From an uncultured Alistipes sp. (GTDB taxonomy: Bacteria > Bacteroidota > Bacteroidia > Bacteroidales > Rikenellaceae): a DNA stretch of 64,000 bases. Below the pieces are notes generated by a model. That model was not told the origin of the DNA and ran no database searches. It saw only the letters and a program-made list of their open reading frames with translations. Location: contig CALVFO010000030.1 of assembly GCA_944326855.1 (NCBI GenBank), positions 1-64,000 of the forward strand, in the 5' to 3' direction. The translations under genes and the position numbers were made by a program. How positions within the stretch are numbered: the first letter of the stretch is position 1; each line of letters begins with the position of its first letter. Below, piece by piece: positions 43,978 to 52,130 of this stretch.

Positions 43978-45243
43978 TTAAGCCCTTTCCCCGGCTCCCG
44001 ATGCGGAGATTTCCTGATCGATTCGTCGCATGATCTGTTCCGTGGCCCCTTTGTGTGTGAGCACATAATCCCGGCAGGTACTGCTGCTGCGTTCATAGCA
44101 TTCCGGATCGGTATCCATCGTTCGGAACCAGTCGAACAGCCCTTCGAAATCGGAGATGCTGCGGGCACCTCCGGCCTGAATGAGTTCGCGGGCTTCCTGA
44201 AACTTCTCGTACCGGGGACCGAAAGCCAGCGGCAGACCGAATGTGGCGGCTTCGAGAATGTTGTGGATGCCGACTCCGAAACCGCCTCCGATATAGGCCC
44301 AGCGTCCGTAACGGTAGACCGACGAGAGAATCCCGACCGTGTCGATGATCAGTACCGACGCCCCTTCCAGATCGCTGTCTGCCTGGAGTTCGGTATATCG
44401 CAGCACCCGACCGCTGCACTGAGCGGCCATTTTGCGGATGCGGGTTTCTTCGATTTCATGGGGAGCGATGATGAATTTGGTGCCGCTTTCGGCATCCCGG
44501 ATCAGTTTCAGAAGCAGTTCTTCATCGGGGGGCCAGGTGCTTCCGGCGACCAGTACCCGACTGCCGGCGGCGAATCGGGCGATGGGAGGCAGTTCCCGCG
44601 CGGCTCGGGCGATGGCATATACGCGGTCGAAGCGGGTGTCTCCGGTGACGGTGACGGCTTGGATGCCGATACCTGCCAGCAAACGTTTCGACTCTTCGTT
44701 TTGAACGAACAGCTCGTCGAATACGCGCAGGGCCCGGCGCATCAGGCTGCCGTACCAGCGGAAAAACGATTGACCGGGGCGGAATATCGCCGAAATGAGG
44801 TAGGTGTGAACCCCCGCCCGTTGCAGGGCCAGCAGATAGTTGACCCAGAATTCGTATTTGATGAATACCGCAATGCGGGGCCGTACGATTTTCATGAATT
44901 GGCGAACGTGGCTGGGCGTATCGCTCGGCAGATAGAAAATATAGTCGGCTCCGGGGTAGTTTTTCCGGATCTCATAACCGGAGGGCGAGTAAAACGTGAC
45001 CAGGATTTTGTAGTCGGGATGGGCCTGTCGGAACGCTTCGATCAGGGGGCGTCCCTGCTCGAATTCCCCCAGGGAGGCGGCGTGGAACCAGATCAGCGAG
45101 GCTGTCGGGTCGATCGCTTCCTGCAGGCGGCGGAAAATATCCCGACGTCCTTCCACCCACAGTCGGGCTTTGGGATTGAAGGTGGACGCGAGGCGGATAC
45201 CCTCGGCCATCAGGCCGACGGCCAGGTCGTAGAGCAGTTTCAT
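43978..45243 (-). CDS. waaA: 3-deoxy-D-manno-octulosonic acid (Kdo) transferase
   Basis: 421 residues. GT-B glycosyltransferase with an N-terminal membrane-proximal helix and the Kdo-transferase marks WFHAASLGEFEQGRPLIE (52-69), TFYSPSGYEIRKNY, IKYEFWVNYL, VAGSTWPPDEELLL and YIGGGFGVGIHNILEAA. It adds Kdo to lipid A precursor on the cytoplasmic face of the inner membrane. It lies after the Crp gene on the same strand but is separated from it by a terminator. It ends 115 bp before the tRNA gene. Confidence 0.95.
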   Translation of the reverse strand: MKLLYDLAVGLMAEGIRLASTFNPKARLWVEGRRDIFRRLQEAIDPTASLIWFHAASLGEFEQGRPLIEAFRQAHPDYKILVTFYSPSGYEIRKNYPGADYIFYLPSDTPSHVRQFMKIVRPRIAVFIKYEFWVNYLLALQRAGVHTYLISAIFRPGQSFFRWYGSLMRRALRVFDELFVQNEESKRLLAGIGIQAVTVTGDTRFDRVYAIARAARELPPIARFAAGSRVLVAGSTWPPDEELLLKLIRDAESGTKFIIAPHEIEETRIRKMAAQCSGRVLRYTELQADSDLEGASVLIIDTVGILSSVYRYGRWAYIGGGFGVGIHNILEAATFGLPLAFGPRYEKFQEARELIQAGGARSISDFEGLFDWFRTMDTDPECYERSSSTCRDYVLTHKGATEQIMRRIDQEISASGAGERA

Positions 45244-45270
45244 GATAACGGACAGTTTGAACGTAAGGTC

Positions 45271-45305
45271 TTAAAAAACACCCCCGGAACGCATAGCGAC
45301 CGGGG
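45271..45305 (-). terminator. Terminator of the Crp/Fnr regulator gene
   Basis: On the minus strand CCCCGG, a 12-nt loop, CCGGGG, then GTGTTTTTT, 24 bp after the stop of the regulator gene. Confidence 0.75.
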
Positions 45306-45328
45306 ATGGCATGAAGGTCGGTGAACTG

Positions 45329-45997
45329 TCAGGCATGTTGTACGACGGCTTGCAGGCCGGTACGATTCAGGATGGTGAGTTGATTGCCCTGACGACTGAT
45401 CAGCTTTTTCTTTTCCATTTCCTGCAGAACGGTATCTACGGCCGTCCGTGTGGCATCGAAATAGGAGGCGATTTCCGCAATGTCGGGTATCGGCAGCGAA
45501 GGTTTGGTTTCGGAGCTGTTTTCCAGCAGGTAGGTAGCCACCTTGGCCTGGAGCGACCGGAACGACAGGAAAAATATCTTCTTCGACCAGAGGTTGGCCC
45601 GGTTGGAAATGATGTCGATGAAGTTCGACAGCACCACGACGTTGTTCTGCATCAGTTCGAACAGATATCCCCGGTGCAGGGTGAGGATCCGTACCGCTCC
45701 GTCGGCAATCACGTCGATGGGCAGTTTGTTGTACCCGCCGAACAGGAAGGCCGGGGCGATCAGTTGAGGAGCTTCGATCTTGTCGATCATGACGGTTTTA
45801 CCCGAGGGATCGGTCATTTCTCCGTGTACTTTTCCCTGTACGATGATCATCAGGCCCGAATAGGCGGTATCGCGGTCGGCGATCTTTTCGCCGTCCTTAT
45901 AATCGTTCAGTGTGTAGTTGCCCTGTGCGATCATTTCGCGGATGGTGTCCTGGGTGAGTCCCCGGAACAGAGGGCATTGTGTCAGTGTGGCGTACAT
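45329..45997 (-). CDS. Crp/Fnr-family transcription regulator
   Basis: 222 residues. A cyclic-nucleotide-binding-type beta-roll (~5-120, SGLMIIVQGKVHGEM, GYLFELMQN) is followed by a long dimer helix and a winged helix at ~165-215 (DIAEIASYFDATRTAVDTVL in part). No Fnr Cys cluster is visible at the N-terminus. The effector is unknown. It lies between waaA and the dipeptidyl-peptidase gene; a 22-bp perfect palindrome lies upstream. Confidence 0.92.
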   Translation of the reverse strand: MYATLTQCPLFRGLTQDTIREMIAQGNYTLNDYKDGEKIADRDTAYSGLMIIVQGKVHGEMTDPSGKTVMIDKIEAPQLIAPAFLFGGYNKLPIDVIADGAVRILTLHRGYLFELMQNNVVVLSNFIDIISNRANLWSKKIFFLSFRSLQAKVATYLLENSSETKPSLPIPDIAEIASYFDATRTAVDTVLQEMEKKKLISRQGNQLTILNRTGLQAVVQHA

Positions 45998-46185
45998 GTT
46001 TTTACTCTCTTTTAGGCAGGTGCGGCGCTCGGAGCGTGGTACACTTGCGGTTCTCTATGGTTGAAGATACGAAAAATTCCCCGTTCGACCAACTTTTCAG
46101 GGCATGCGATGCGGGGAATCTTTCACAAGGGGTCGGCTTCGTACGTACAAGGTCCCGCACCGCCGTCAAGGGGTTCTCGGATCGG

Positions 46186-46207
46186 TTCGGCAGAACGTTC
46201 TGCCGAA
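46186..46207. promoter_or_regulatory. Perfect 22-bp palindrome between the Crp gene and DPP III
   Basis: TTCGGCAGAAC followed by its exact complement, with no spacer. It lies 4 bp past the DPP III stop and ~190 bp upstream of the Crp start. It could be a hairpin ending the DPP III mRNA (no T-run) or a protein-binding site. Confidence 0.45.
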
Positions 46208-46211
46208 GGGG

Positions 46212-48245
46212 TCAGTTCACCGAGGGAAGATACGAATATTCCTTGGAGTATTCGAGCATCTGTCCCGCATAGTCGTCGGTATATTCGAGCAGGACGTCGA
46301 TGATCTGTCCGTTTTCCATGATCGGTTTGTAAACCGGATTGACAAATCCGCTGTAAGGTTCGAGGTTCAGTTTGGCGTAACGTTCCAGCACTTCGGCATG
46401 GAGAGCCGGATCGACTTTCACACCATAGGTTTCCACCAGTTCGCGGCCGGCTTCGTAGTCGCCTTCGCTCTTGATGCGCTGGATTTCGCGCAGCAGATCG
46501 CCGAACAGACCCCGCAGTTTCTGGTAGTCGTTGACCACGAAATAGGTTTTCCCGTCTTTCACCACTTTTTCCACTACTTGGCCCTCGCCTTTTTCGTAGC
46601 ACCATTCGGCGATCAGTTTGCGGTTGCGCATGTGGGCTTCTTCGACATCCTTACCCGGTTGGATGCGGGTCAGTTGGGTCATTAGCCCGTTGAGCATGTA
46701 GGTGGCATATTCGGCTTTGGCCACGTCGAACGAGGGTACCAGACCCAATTCGACCAGTTTGGGGTCGCCCAGGTAATAGAGGGCAAACAGGTCGGCCCGA
46801 GCCTCTTCGAGCGTCGAACCGTAATTTTTCAGGGCATCCGATTGTACGCCCGGAGCCAGTTGACCCGAACCGTGACCCAGACATTCGTGCAGGTCGGTAT
46901 GCAGGTCGTCGCCCAGGCTGCCGAATTTCTTTTTCAGCTCCCGGTCTTCCGGACGCAGAATGAATTCTTCGTCGAAACCGTTGCCTTTGGCGGCTTCGTT
47001 ATAGGCGTGGGTGATGTTCTGGATGGTCACCGATTTGCTGCCGTAATCTTTACGGATCCAGTCGGCGTTGGGCAGGTTGATGCCGATGGGCGTGGCCGGG
47101 AAGCAATCGCCCCCCAGGATGGCGGCCGTGATGACTTTGGCCGATACGCCTTTTACTTTTTCTTTGCGGTAGATCGAATCGATGGGGGAGTGATCTTCGA
47201 ACCATTGGGCTTCGGCGCTGATGGTTTCGGTGCGGCGTGTGGCTTCTTCATCCTTGAAGTTTACCATGGCTTCCCACGAGGCGCGATATCCCAGCGGATC
47301 GCCATAGGTTTCGATGAAGCCGTTGATAAAGTCTACTTTCGAGGTGGTATCCTGCACCCACAGAATGCTGTACTCATCGAAGGTGCGCAGATCGCCCGTA
47401 CGATAATATTCGCTGAGGGCCTGGATGGTTTTTTTCTGTTGAGGTTGGGTGGCCACTTCGGCAGCTTTGTCCAGCCAGAATACGATCTTTTCGATAGCCG
47501 GCGAATACATGCCTCCGATTTTCCAGGTGCGTTCGACGATACGGCCGTTTCGTTTGGTGAGTTGGCTGTTCAACCCATAGGAAATCGGACGCGGATTGGC
47601 GGGGTCGGTACGCTTTTTATAATATTCTTCCACTTCGGCCTGGGTGACGCCGTCATAGTAGTGGTTGGCCGAGGTGGCGATCATGTCTACTCCGTCGGCC
47701 TGGTTGGCGCGTTTGGGGTAAAGCGTAGGATCGAACATCACCGGTTTGATCGTAGCGACCACTTCGCTGACCGAAGGAAAATCCGCCGGGAAAAATTCTT
47801 CCGGGGTTCCGGCGATCAGCTGGTCGAAATAGCGTTCGGAAAATTCCGGCTGGAACTTGTCGTTGGAGTAGTGGTGATGGATACCGTTGGCGAACCAAAC
47901 CTTTTTCAGGTATTTCTCGAATTGACGGAATTCGTCCGTTTGACGGTCGCCGGTATAGTGTTGATAGATGGTTTCCAACGTGCGGCGGATGCGCAGGTTG
48001 TATTTTCCGTTCTGGTCGAAGAAGATATCCCGACCGCAGAGGGCTGCCTGGTTGAGGTAATAGATCAGCAATTTTTCGTTCAGAATCAACGTGTCGAATC
48101 CCGGAACCTGGTATTTAAGCACTTTAATGTCGTCGAAACGGTCGACCACCCAGTTGAACTTCGCTTCGGGTTCGGTCTTTTTGCGACACGAGCTCAGGCT
48201 TGCTATCAAAATGGCCATACAGCTAAACGTTATGAATTTTTTCAT
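46212..48245 (-). CDS. Dipeptidyl peptidase III (M49 zinc metallopeptidase), lipoprotein
   Basis: 677 residues from the ATG at 48243-48245, which gives a lipoprotein signal (LIASLSSC). A longer frame adds 15 unlikely residues. The zinc motif HECLGH (H453, E454, H458) and the downstream EEARAD are the M49 signature; the HECLGH version matches Bacteroides DPP III rather than human HELLGH. It removes dipeptides from the N-terminus of peptides, probably in the periplasm. It has its own -7 box, TAACTTTG. Confidence 0.95.
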   Translation of the reverse strand: MKKFITFSCMAILIASLSSCRKKTEPEAKFNWVVDRFDDIKVLKYQVPGFDTLILNEKLLIYYLNQAALCGRDIFFDQNGKYNLRIRRTLETIYQHYTGDRQTDEFRQFEKYLKKVWFANGIHHHYSNDKFQPEFSERYFDQLIAGTPEEFFPADFPSVSEVVATIKPVMFDPTLYPKRANQADGVDMIATSANHYYDGVTQAEVEEYYKKRTDPANPRPISYGLNSQLTKRNGRIVERTWKIGGMYSPAIEKIVFWLDKAAEVATQPQQKKTIQALSEYYRTGDLRTFDEYSILWVQDTTSKVDFINGFIETYGDPLGYRASWEAMVNFKDEEATRRTETISAEAQWFEDHSPIDSIYRKEKVKGVSAKVITAAILGGDCFPATPIGINLPNADWIRKDYGSKSVTIQNITHAYNEAAKGNGFDEEFILRPEDRELKKKFGSLGDDLHTDLHECLGHGSGQLAPGVQSDALKNYGSTLEEARADLFALYYLGDPKLVELGLVPSFDVAKAEYATYMLNGLMTQLTRIQPGKDVEEAHMRNRKLIAEWCYEKGEGQVVEKVVKDGKTYFVVNDYQKLRGLFGDLLREIQRIKSEGDYEAGRELVETYGVKVDPALHAEVLERYAKLNLEPYSGFVNPVYKPIMENGQIIDVLLEYTDDYAGQMLEYSKEYSYLPSVN

Positions 48246-48268
48246 GGGACAACGGGTTGTATTGTCGA

Positions 48269-48276
48269 CAAAGTTA
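48269..48276 (-). promoter_or_regulatory. Promoter -7 box for DPP III
   Basis: TAACTTTG on the minus strand, 23 bp from the ATG. It diverges from the panC promoter over an A/T-rich 50-bp spacer. Confidence 0.6.
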
Positions 48277-48298
48277 AGGTTTTTCGACAAAAAAAAAG

Positions 48299-48329
48299 TT
48301 AGATAATATTAATCTAATTTCTACCTTTG
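48299..48329 (+). promoter_or_regulatory. Promoter of panCD with inverted repeat
   Basis: TACCTTTG at 48322-48329 is an exact -7 box. Just upstream, TTAGAT (48299-48304) and ATCTAA (48312-48317) form a perfect 6-7-6 inverted repeat inside the expected promoter spacer, a position suited to a regulator. Confidence 0.55.
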
Positions 48330-48372
48330 CGGTGTCCGAAAGGGACCTTGATAGATTAAGGAATTTATACGG

Positions 48373-49209
48373 ATGAAAGTTTTTTCCAAACAGGCCGACC
48401 TGTCCGCCGCTTTGGCCCGGGCCGAAGGTAAGATCGGATTCGTTCCCACGATGGGAGCGCTGCATGCCGGGCATGCTTCGCTGGTACGGCGCTGCCGGGC
48501 CGAAAACGATCAGGTGGTGGTGAGTGTATTCGTCAATCCCACCCAGTTTAATGATCCGACCGATTTGAAAAATTATCCCCGCACGTTGGATGCCGATCTG
48601 GCGTTGTTGGAGCAGGTCGGAGCCGATTGGGTGTATGCTCCCACGGTCGAAGACATCTATCCCGAACCCGATATGCGTCAGTTCGATTTCGGGGGTCTGG
48701 ATCAGGTGATGGAAGGGGCTTGCCGCCCGGGACACTTCAATGGGGTTGGTCAGGTGGTCAGCCGTCTGCTGACGATTGTCAAACCCGATGTGGCCTATTT
48801 CGGGGAAAAGGATTTCCAGCAATTGGCCATCATTCGTTATATGGTTCGTCAGTTGAACCTGCCGGTACGGATCGAAGGGTGTCCCATCGTGCGAGAAGAG
48901 GACGGATTGGCGCTCAGTTCACGCAACCGCTTGTTGACGCCCGAACATCGGGCTGCAGCTCCGTTGATTTGTCGGGCCTTGCAGGCCGGAGCCGCTCAGG
49001 CCGGGAAATTGCCGGTGGAAGAAGTACGCCAATTGATTCGACAGATGATTGATGCCGATCCTTTGTTGGAGGTGGAATATGTCAGCATCGTGGATAACGA
49101 CACCTTGCAGGAGATTACGGAATGGACATCGGCGCCGTTGCGGGTTTGCGTAGCGGTACGGGCCGGGGCCATCCGCCTGATCGATAACATGGATATGAGC
49201 GTGAAATAA
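48373..49209 (+). CDS. panC: Pantothenate synthetase
   Basis: 278 residues. ATP-binding [10 protein letters not shown] (25-34), [27 protein letters not shown] in part, FGEKDFQQL and the KMSKS-like SSRN motif. It joins pantoate and beta-alanine. It is followed 11 bp later by panD, which makes the beta-alanine. Confidence 0.97.
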   Translation: MKVFSKQADLSAALARAEGKIGFVPTMGALHAGHASLVRRCRAENDQVVVSVFVNPTQFNDPTDLKNYPRTLDADLALLEQVGADWVYAPTVEDIYPEPDMRQFDFGGLDQVMEGACRPGHFNGVGQVVSRLLTIVKPDVAYFGEKDFQQLAIIRYMVRQLNLPVRIEGCPIVREEDGLALSSRNRLLTPEHRAAAPLICRALQAGAAQAGKLPVEEVRQLIRQMIDADPLLEVEYVSIVDNDTLQEITEWTSAPLRVCVAVRAGAIRLIDNMDMSVK

Positions 49210-49220
49210 GAAAACGAATT

Positions 49221-49574
49221 ATGCAGATCGAGGTACTCAAATCGAAAATTCACCGCGTGACCATTACCCAGGCCAATCTGGATTATGTGGGCAGCATCAC
49301 CATCGATGAAGAGTTGCTGGAGGCGGCCAATATGATCGAAGGCGAGAAAGTACAGATCGTCAATGTCAACAATGGCGAACGTCTGGAGACCTATATTATT
49401 AAGGGGGAACGCGGTAGCGGTGCCGTATGTTTGAATGGTCCGGCGGCTCGTAAATGCGTGGTGGGCGATGTGGTCATCATCATTTCGTATGCCTTGATGG
49501 ATTTCGAGGCGGCCAAAACGTTTAAACCCTGGGTGATTTTCCCCGATACGGAAACCAACCGGCTGGTGCGTTAA
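49221..49574 (+). CDS. panD: Aspartate 1-decarboxylase
   Basis: 117 residues, standard length. The self-processing site is G24-S25 in YVGSITID, which yields the pyruvoyl group; K9 and Y58-region residues of the active site are present ([15 protein letters not shown]). It makes beta-alanine for PanC. Operon with panC, ended by a strong terminator. Confidence 0.97.
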   Translation: MQIEVLKSKIHRVTITQANLDYVGSITIDEELLEAANMIEGEKVQIVNVNNGERLETYIIKGERGSGAVCLNGPAARKCVVGDVVIIISYALMDFEAAKTFKPWVIFPDTETNRLVR

Positions 49575-49617
49575 TGGATTGAGCAAATTACGTTCGGGAA
49601 TACTCCCGATCACGGAA

Positions 49618-49656
49618 TGAAAAGAGAGGAACCTGCTTGCAGGTTCCTCTCTTTTG
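49618..49656 (+). terminator. Terminator of panCD
   Basis: AAAAGAGAGGAACCTGC, a TT loop and the exact complement: a 17-bp stem with A-run and T-run. Confidence 0.92.
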
Positions 49657-49957
49657 TTGGGGGGTGCGGAGCGGTTTGTCGTCGGGTGAGGGCTGGCGAT
49701 TGAAGGGAAGCGAGGTTTCGGGGCGAGGAGGCTGTCGGCCGGACGACGGTTTTGAAGCGATGCGTTTGGGCCGCTTGCAGGGCGATGCAGGGAATACATG
49801 AAGGGTCGAACCAGACGGATTAGAGGGAATACGACAGCCGATGGATTCGAGGGGGTATCCGTTCCCCGCAAAAAGGTCCGGGAGACGACGAAACAGAAGA
49901 CGAAAAGGTGTTTTTGCCTGGAAAGAGAAGAACCTGATGGGGTTTGTAGGCCTCTCT
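49657..49957 (+). other. Intergenic region after panD, no gene seen
   Basis: GC-rich, no coding potential that I trust on either strand. Confidence 0.4.
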
Positions 49958-49989
49958 TTTGGTGCTTCTGAGCGAATTTTCTATTTTCG
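49958..49989 (+). promoter_or_regulatory. Candidate promoter of the GH37/63-like gene
   Basis: TTTG (49958-49961), 20 bp, TATTTTCG (49982-49989; 7 of 8). It predicts a ~140-nt leader before 50138. Confidence 0.45.
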
Positions 49990-50137
49990 TGGGAAACCTG
50001 ATGCGGGTTGTTGTGGAGATACTCCGGGCGAAGGATTGAGATGCCTGAAACGCGGAATCGTTTTGGGTCTCGATCCGGTTTTGCGTTTGAGAACTATACC
50101 GGGGCCTCTGCATGCCTGTGTGTGAAAAGATGTGGCT

Positions 50138-51856
50138 ATGTTTAGATCGTTATGGCTGGTCGGTTTGTGGGTGGGGGCGGTGATCGGTTCGGTCGCCGCG
50201 CAGCCGACTGCACAGACTCCGCCTGAAATTCCCTTTTTGCCGCCGGTCCCGGCAGTTTCTTCCGATTCGACGGCCCTGGAACCGGACAGTGTAATCCCTC
50301 TGCCGACGTATGAATCGTTGAGAGACCGTTTGCCGTCTCCGGTGTATGACCAGAAACCGCTGTGGGTCGAATGCTATTGGAAAGCCTGGGAGTTGGCCTG
50401 CCGTCATATTTATCGCCCCACTCTTCAGAACGGATTTGTCTCGTCTTTTGTCGATCCGGCTTTCAGCAATCATGTGTTCATTTGGGACATGTGTTTCATA
50501 ACGCTGTTTTGCAATTACGCGCAGGGATTGGTCCCGGGGATCGAAGGGCTGGATAATTTCTATGTCAAACAACTCCCGACGGGAGAAATCTCTCGGGAAA
50601 TCGACCGGGAAACCGGAAAGAGCATCTGGATGGCATCTCCGGCGGGACGTTCGCTCTATTCGCTGCGGGGTTGGGATCCTCCCGTGGAATTCAGCTGGAC
50701 CGCTCCGGGTTATCCGGTGGAATACCTCGGGCGTGAGGTGCCGTTGCCGGCTCCTCTGTTGACGATGGAGGGTGTGAGTCACCCGCTGCTCGCCTGGGCC
50801 GAATGGGAAAGTTTTCGATTGAACGGAGATACGGCTCGTTTGCAGAGGGTATTCGAACCCTTGCAGCGCTATTATGAGGCGATCGACAAGTATTATCGAC
50901 AGGGAAACGGGTTATATATGACCGATTGGTCGAGCATGGACAACTCGGTCCGCAATATTTTTCTCACTCAAGGGGGCCAGGGTGTGGATATTTCGGCCGA
51001 GATGGCTCTTTTTGCCCGTACGATGGCGGAGATCGCCCGGGTGTTGGATCTGGGACCCCGTGAGGCTTATTTTCGAGGCGAAGCCTCCCGGATTACCCGG
51101 CAGATGAATGCCCTGATGTGGAGTTCCGAGCGTCAGTTTTATTTCGATCTGACGTTGGAGGGAGGTCGATCGCCTATTCGCAGCATTGCCGGTTTCTGGC
51201 CCCTGTTGGGCGGTGTACCCGACGCCGATCAGGCGGCCCGAATGGTCGAACAGCTGACCGATACCGCTAAATTCTGGCGGAGAAATCCCGTGCCGACTCT
51301 TTCGGCCGAACATGCCCGCTATTCGGCCCGGGGCGACTATTGGAACGGGGCGGTTTGGGCACCGACCAATACCATGGTGATCCGGGGTTTGGAACGGTAT
51401 GGATACGATTCGTTGGCCCGGCTCATCGCGCTGAAACACCTGGACCTGGTTTCCGAGGTGTATCGGCAGACCGGCACGATATGGGAAAATTACCAACCCG
51501 ATTCGTTGTCGTATGGTTGGGTCGAGTTGCAGGAAGGGGTCTATCGTCCCGTACGGCGGGACTTCGTCGGATGGAGCGGAATCGCACCGATTCTCTATTT
51601 GCTGGAATACGGAATCGGACTCAAGGCCGATGCCCCCTCCCGGACATTGCATTGGAGGCTGGATGCGGATACGCGTGTCGGTTGCGAGCGTTTCCGATTC
51701 GGAGGCATCGTGACTTCCCTGATCGCTGAGCCCGTCGAGGGCGGAGGCTATGAGTTGCAGGTCTCTTCCGATACCCCGTATACCTTAGAGTTGGAGGGCC
51801 GCGTCAATCGTCGTGTGGAGGTTCCGAAAGGGACAATTAGCCTGACTTTACCCTGA
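50138..51856 (+). CDS. Secreted GH37/GH63-like (trehalase/glucosidase-type) glycosidase
   Basis: 572 residues from the ATG at 50138; a GTG two codons earlier is unnecessary. The N-terminal signal peptide (LVGLWVGAVIGSVAAQ) is followed by a Pro-rich linker. The body has the alpha/alpha-barrel marks FSNHVFIWDMCFITLF, GLVPGIEGLDNFYVKQ, DWSSMDNSVRN and YWNGAVWAPTNTMVIRGL, typical of trehalase and mannosyl-oligosaccharide-glucosidase-like families. A C-terminal beta-sandwich ends the protein. The family is clear; the substrate is not. Confidence 0.82.
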   Translation: MFRSLWLVGLWVGAVIGSVAAQPTAQTPPEIPFLPPVPAVSSDSTALEPDSVIPLPTYESLRDRLPSPVYDQKPLWVECYWKAWELACRHIYRPTLQNGFVSSFVDPAFSNHVFIWDMCFITLFCNYAQGLVPGIEGLDNFYVKQLPTGEISREIDRETGKSIWMASPAGRSLYSLRGWDPPVEFSWTAPGYPVEYLGREVPLPAPLLTMEGVSHPLLAWAEWESFRLNGDTARLQRVFEPLQRYYEAIDKYYRQGNGLYMTDWSSMDNSVRNIFLTQGGQGVDISAEMALFARTMAEIARVLDLGPREAYFRGEASRITRQMNALMWSSERQFYFDLTLEGGRSPIRSIAGFWPLLGGVPDADQAARMVEQLTDTAKFWRRNPVPTLSAEHARYSARGDYWNGAVWAPTNTMVIRGLERYGYDSLARLIALKHLDLVSEVYRQTGTIWENYQPDSLSYGWVELQEGVYRPVRRDFVGWSGIAPILYLLEYGIGLKADAPSRTLHWRLDADTRVGCERFRFGGIVTSLIAEPVEGGGYELQVSSDTPYTLELEGRVNRRVEVPKGTISLTLP

Positions 51857-52099
51857 TCGCTGGACGTGCCGGAACGTTTTGCCGCCGGAGGATCCCCTCG
51901 TGGGAGCGAAAGCGGTTTTCGAAAAGAAAACGGCAGGCAGAGAGCCTGGCTGTCGGAGAATGAATGACTTTTAGGACCGTGTCGGAGACAGAGGGGTGTT
52001 CGGGTATTTGTCTTCGGAAAAAGCCTTTCGAACGATCTCCCTGCACCGTCCTGACCGCGTGGTCGCACGGTCCGAGAGGGATTATTCGGGAAAAAATGC
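51857..52099 (+). other. Intergenic region, no gene seen
   Basis: No convincing reading frame. A longer frame of the antiporter gene runs back through it, but the promoter box at 52100 argues against translation. Confidence 0.4.
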
Positions 52100-52107
52100 T
52101 AACTTTG
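52100..52107 (+). promoter_or_regulatory. Promoter -7 box for the antiporter gene; decides its start
   Basis: TAACTTTG, exact consensus, 23 bp before the ATG at 52131. Transcription from here excludes the longer reading frame beginning near 51996. Confidence 0.6.
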
Positions 52108-52130
52108 TTTATCTCCCTTCTGTACGTATC

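Noticed and set aside
51996..52130. 45-residue N-terminal extension of the antiporter
   Set aside because: A consensus -7 box (52100-52107) lies within it, and the residues are not membrane- or signal-like.
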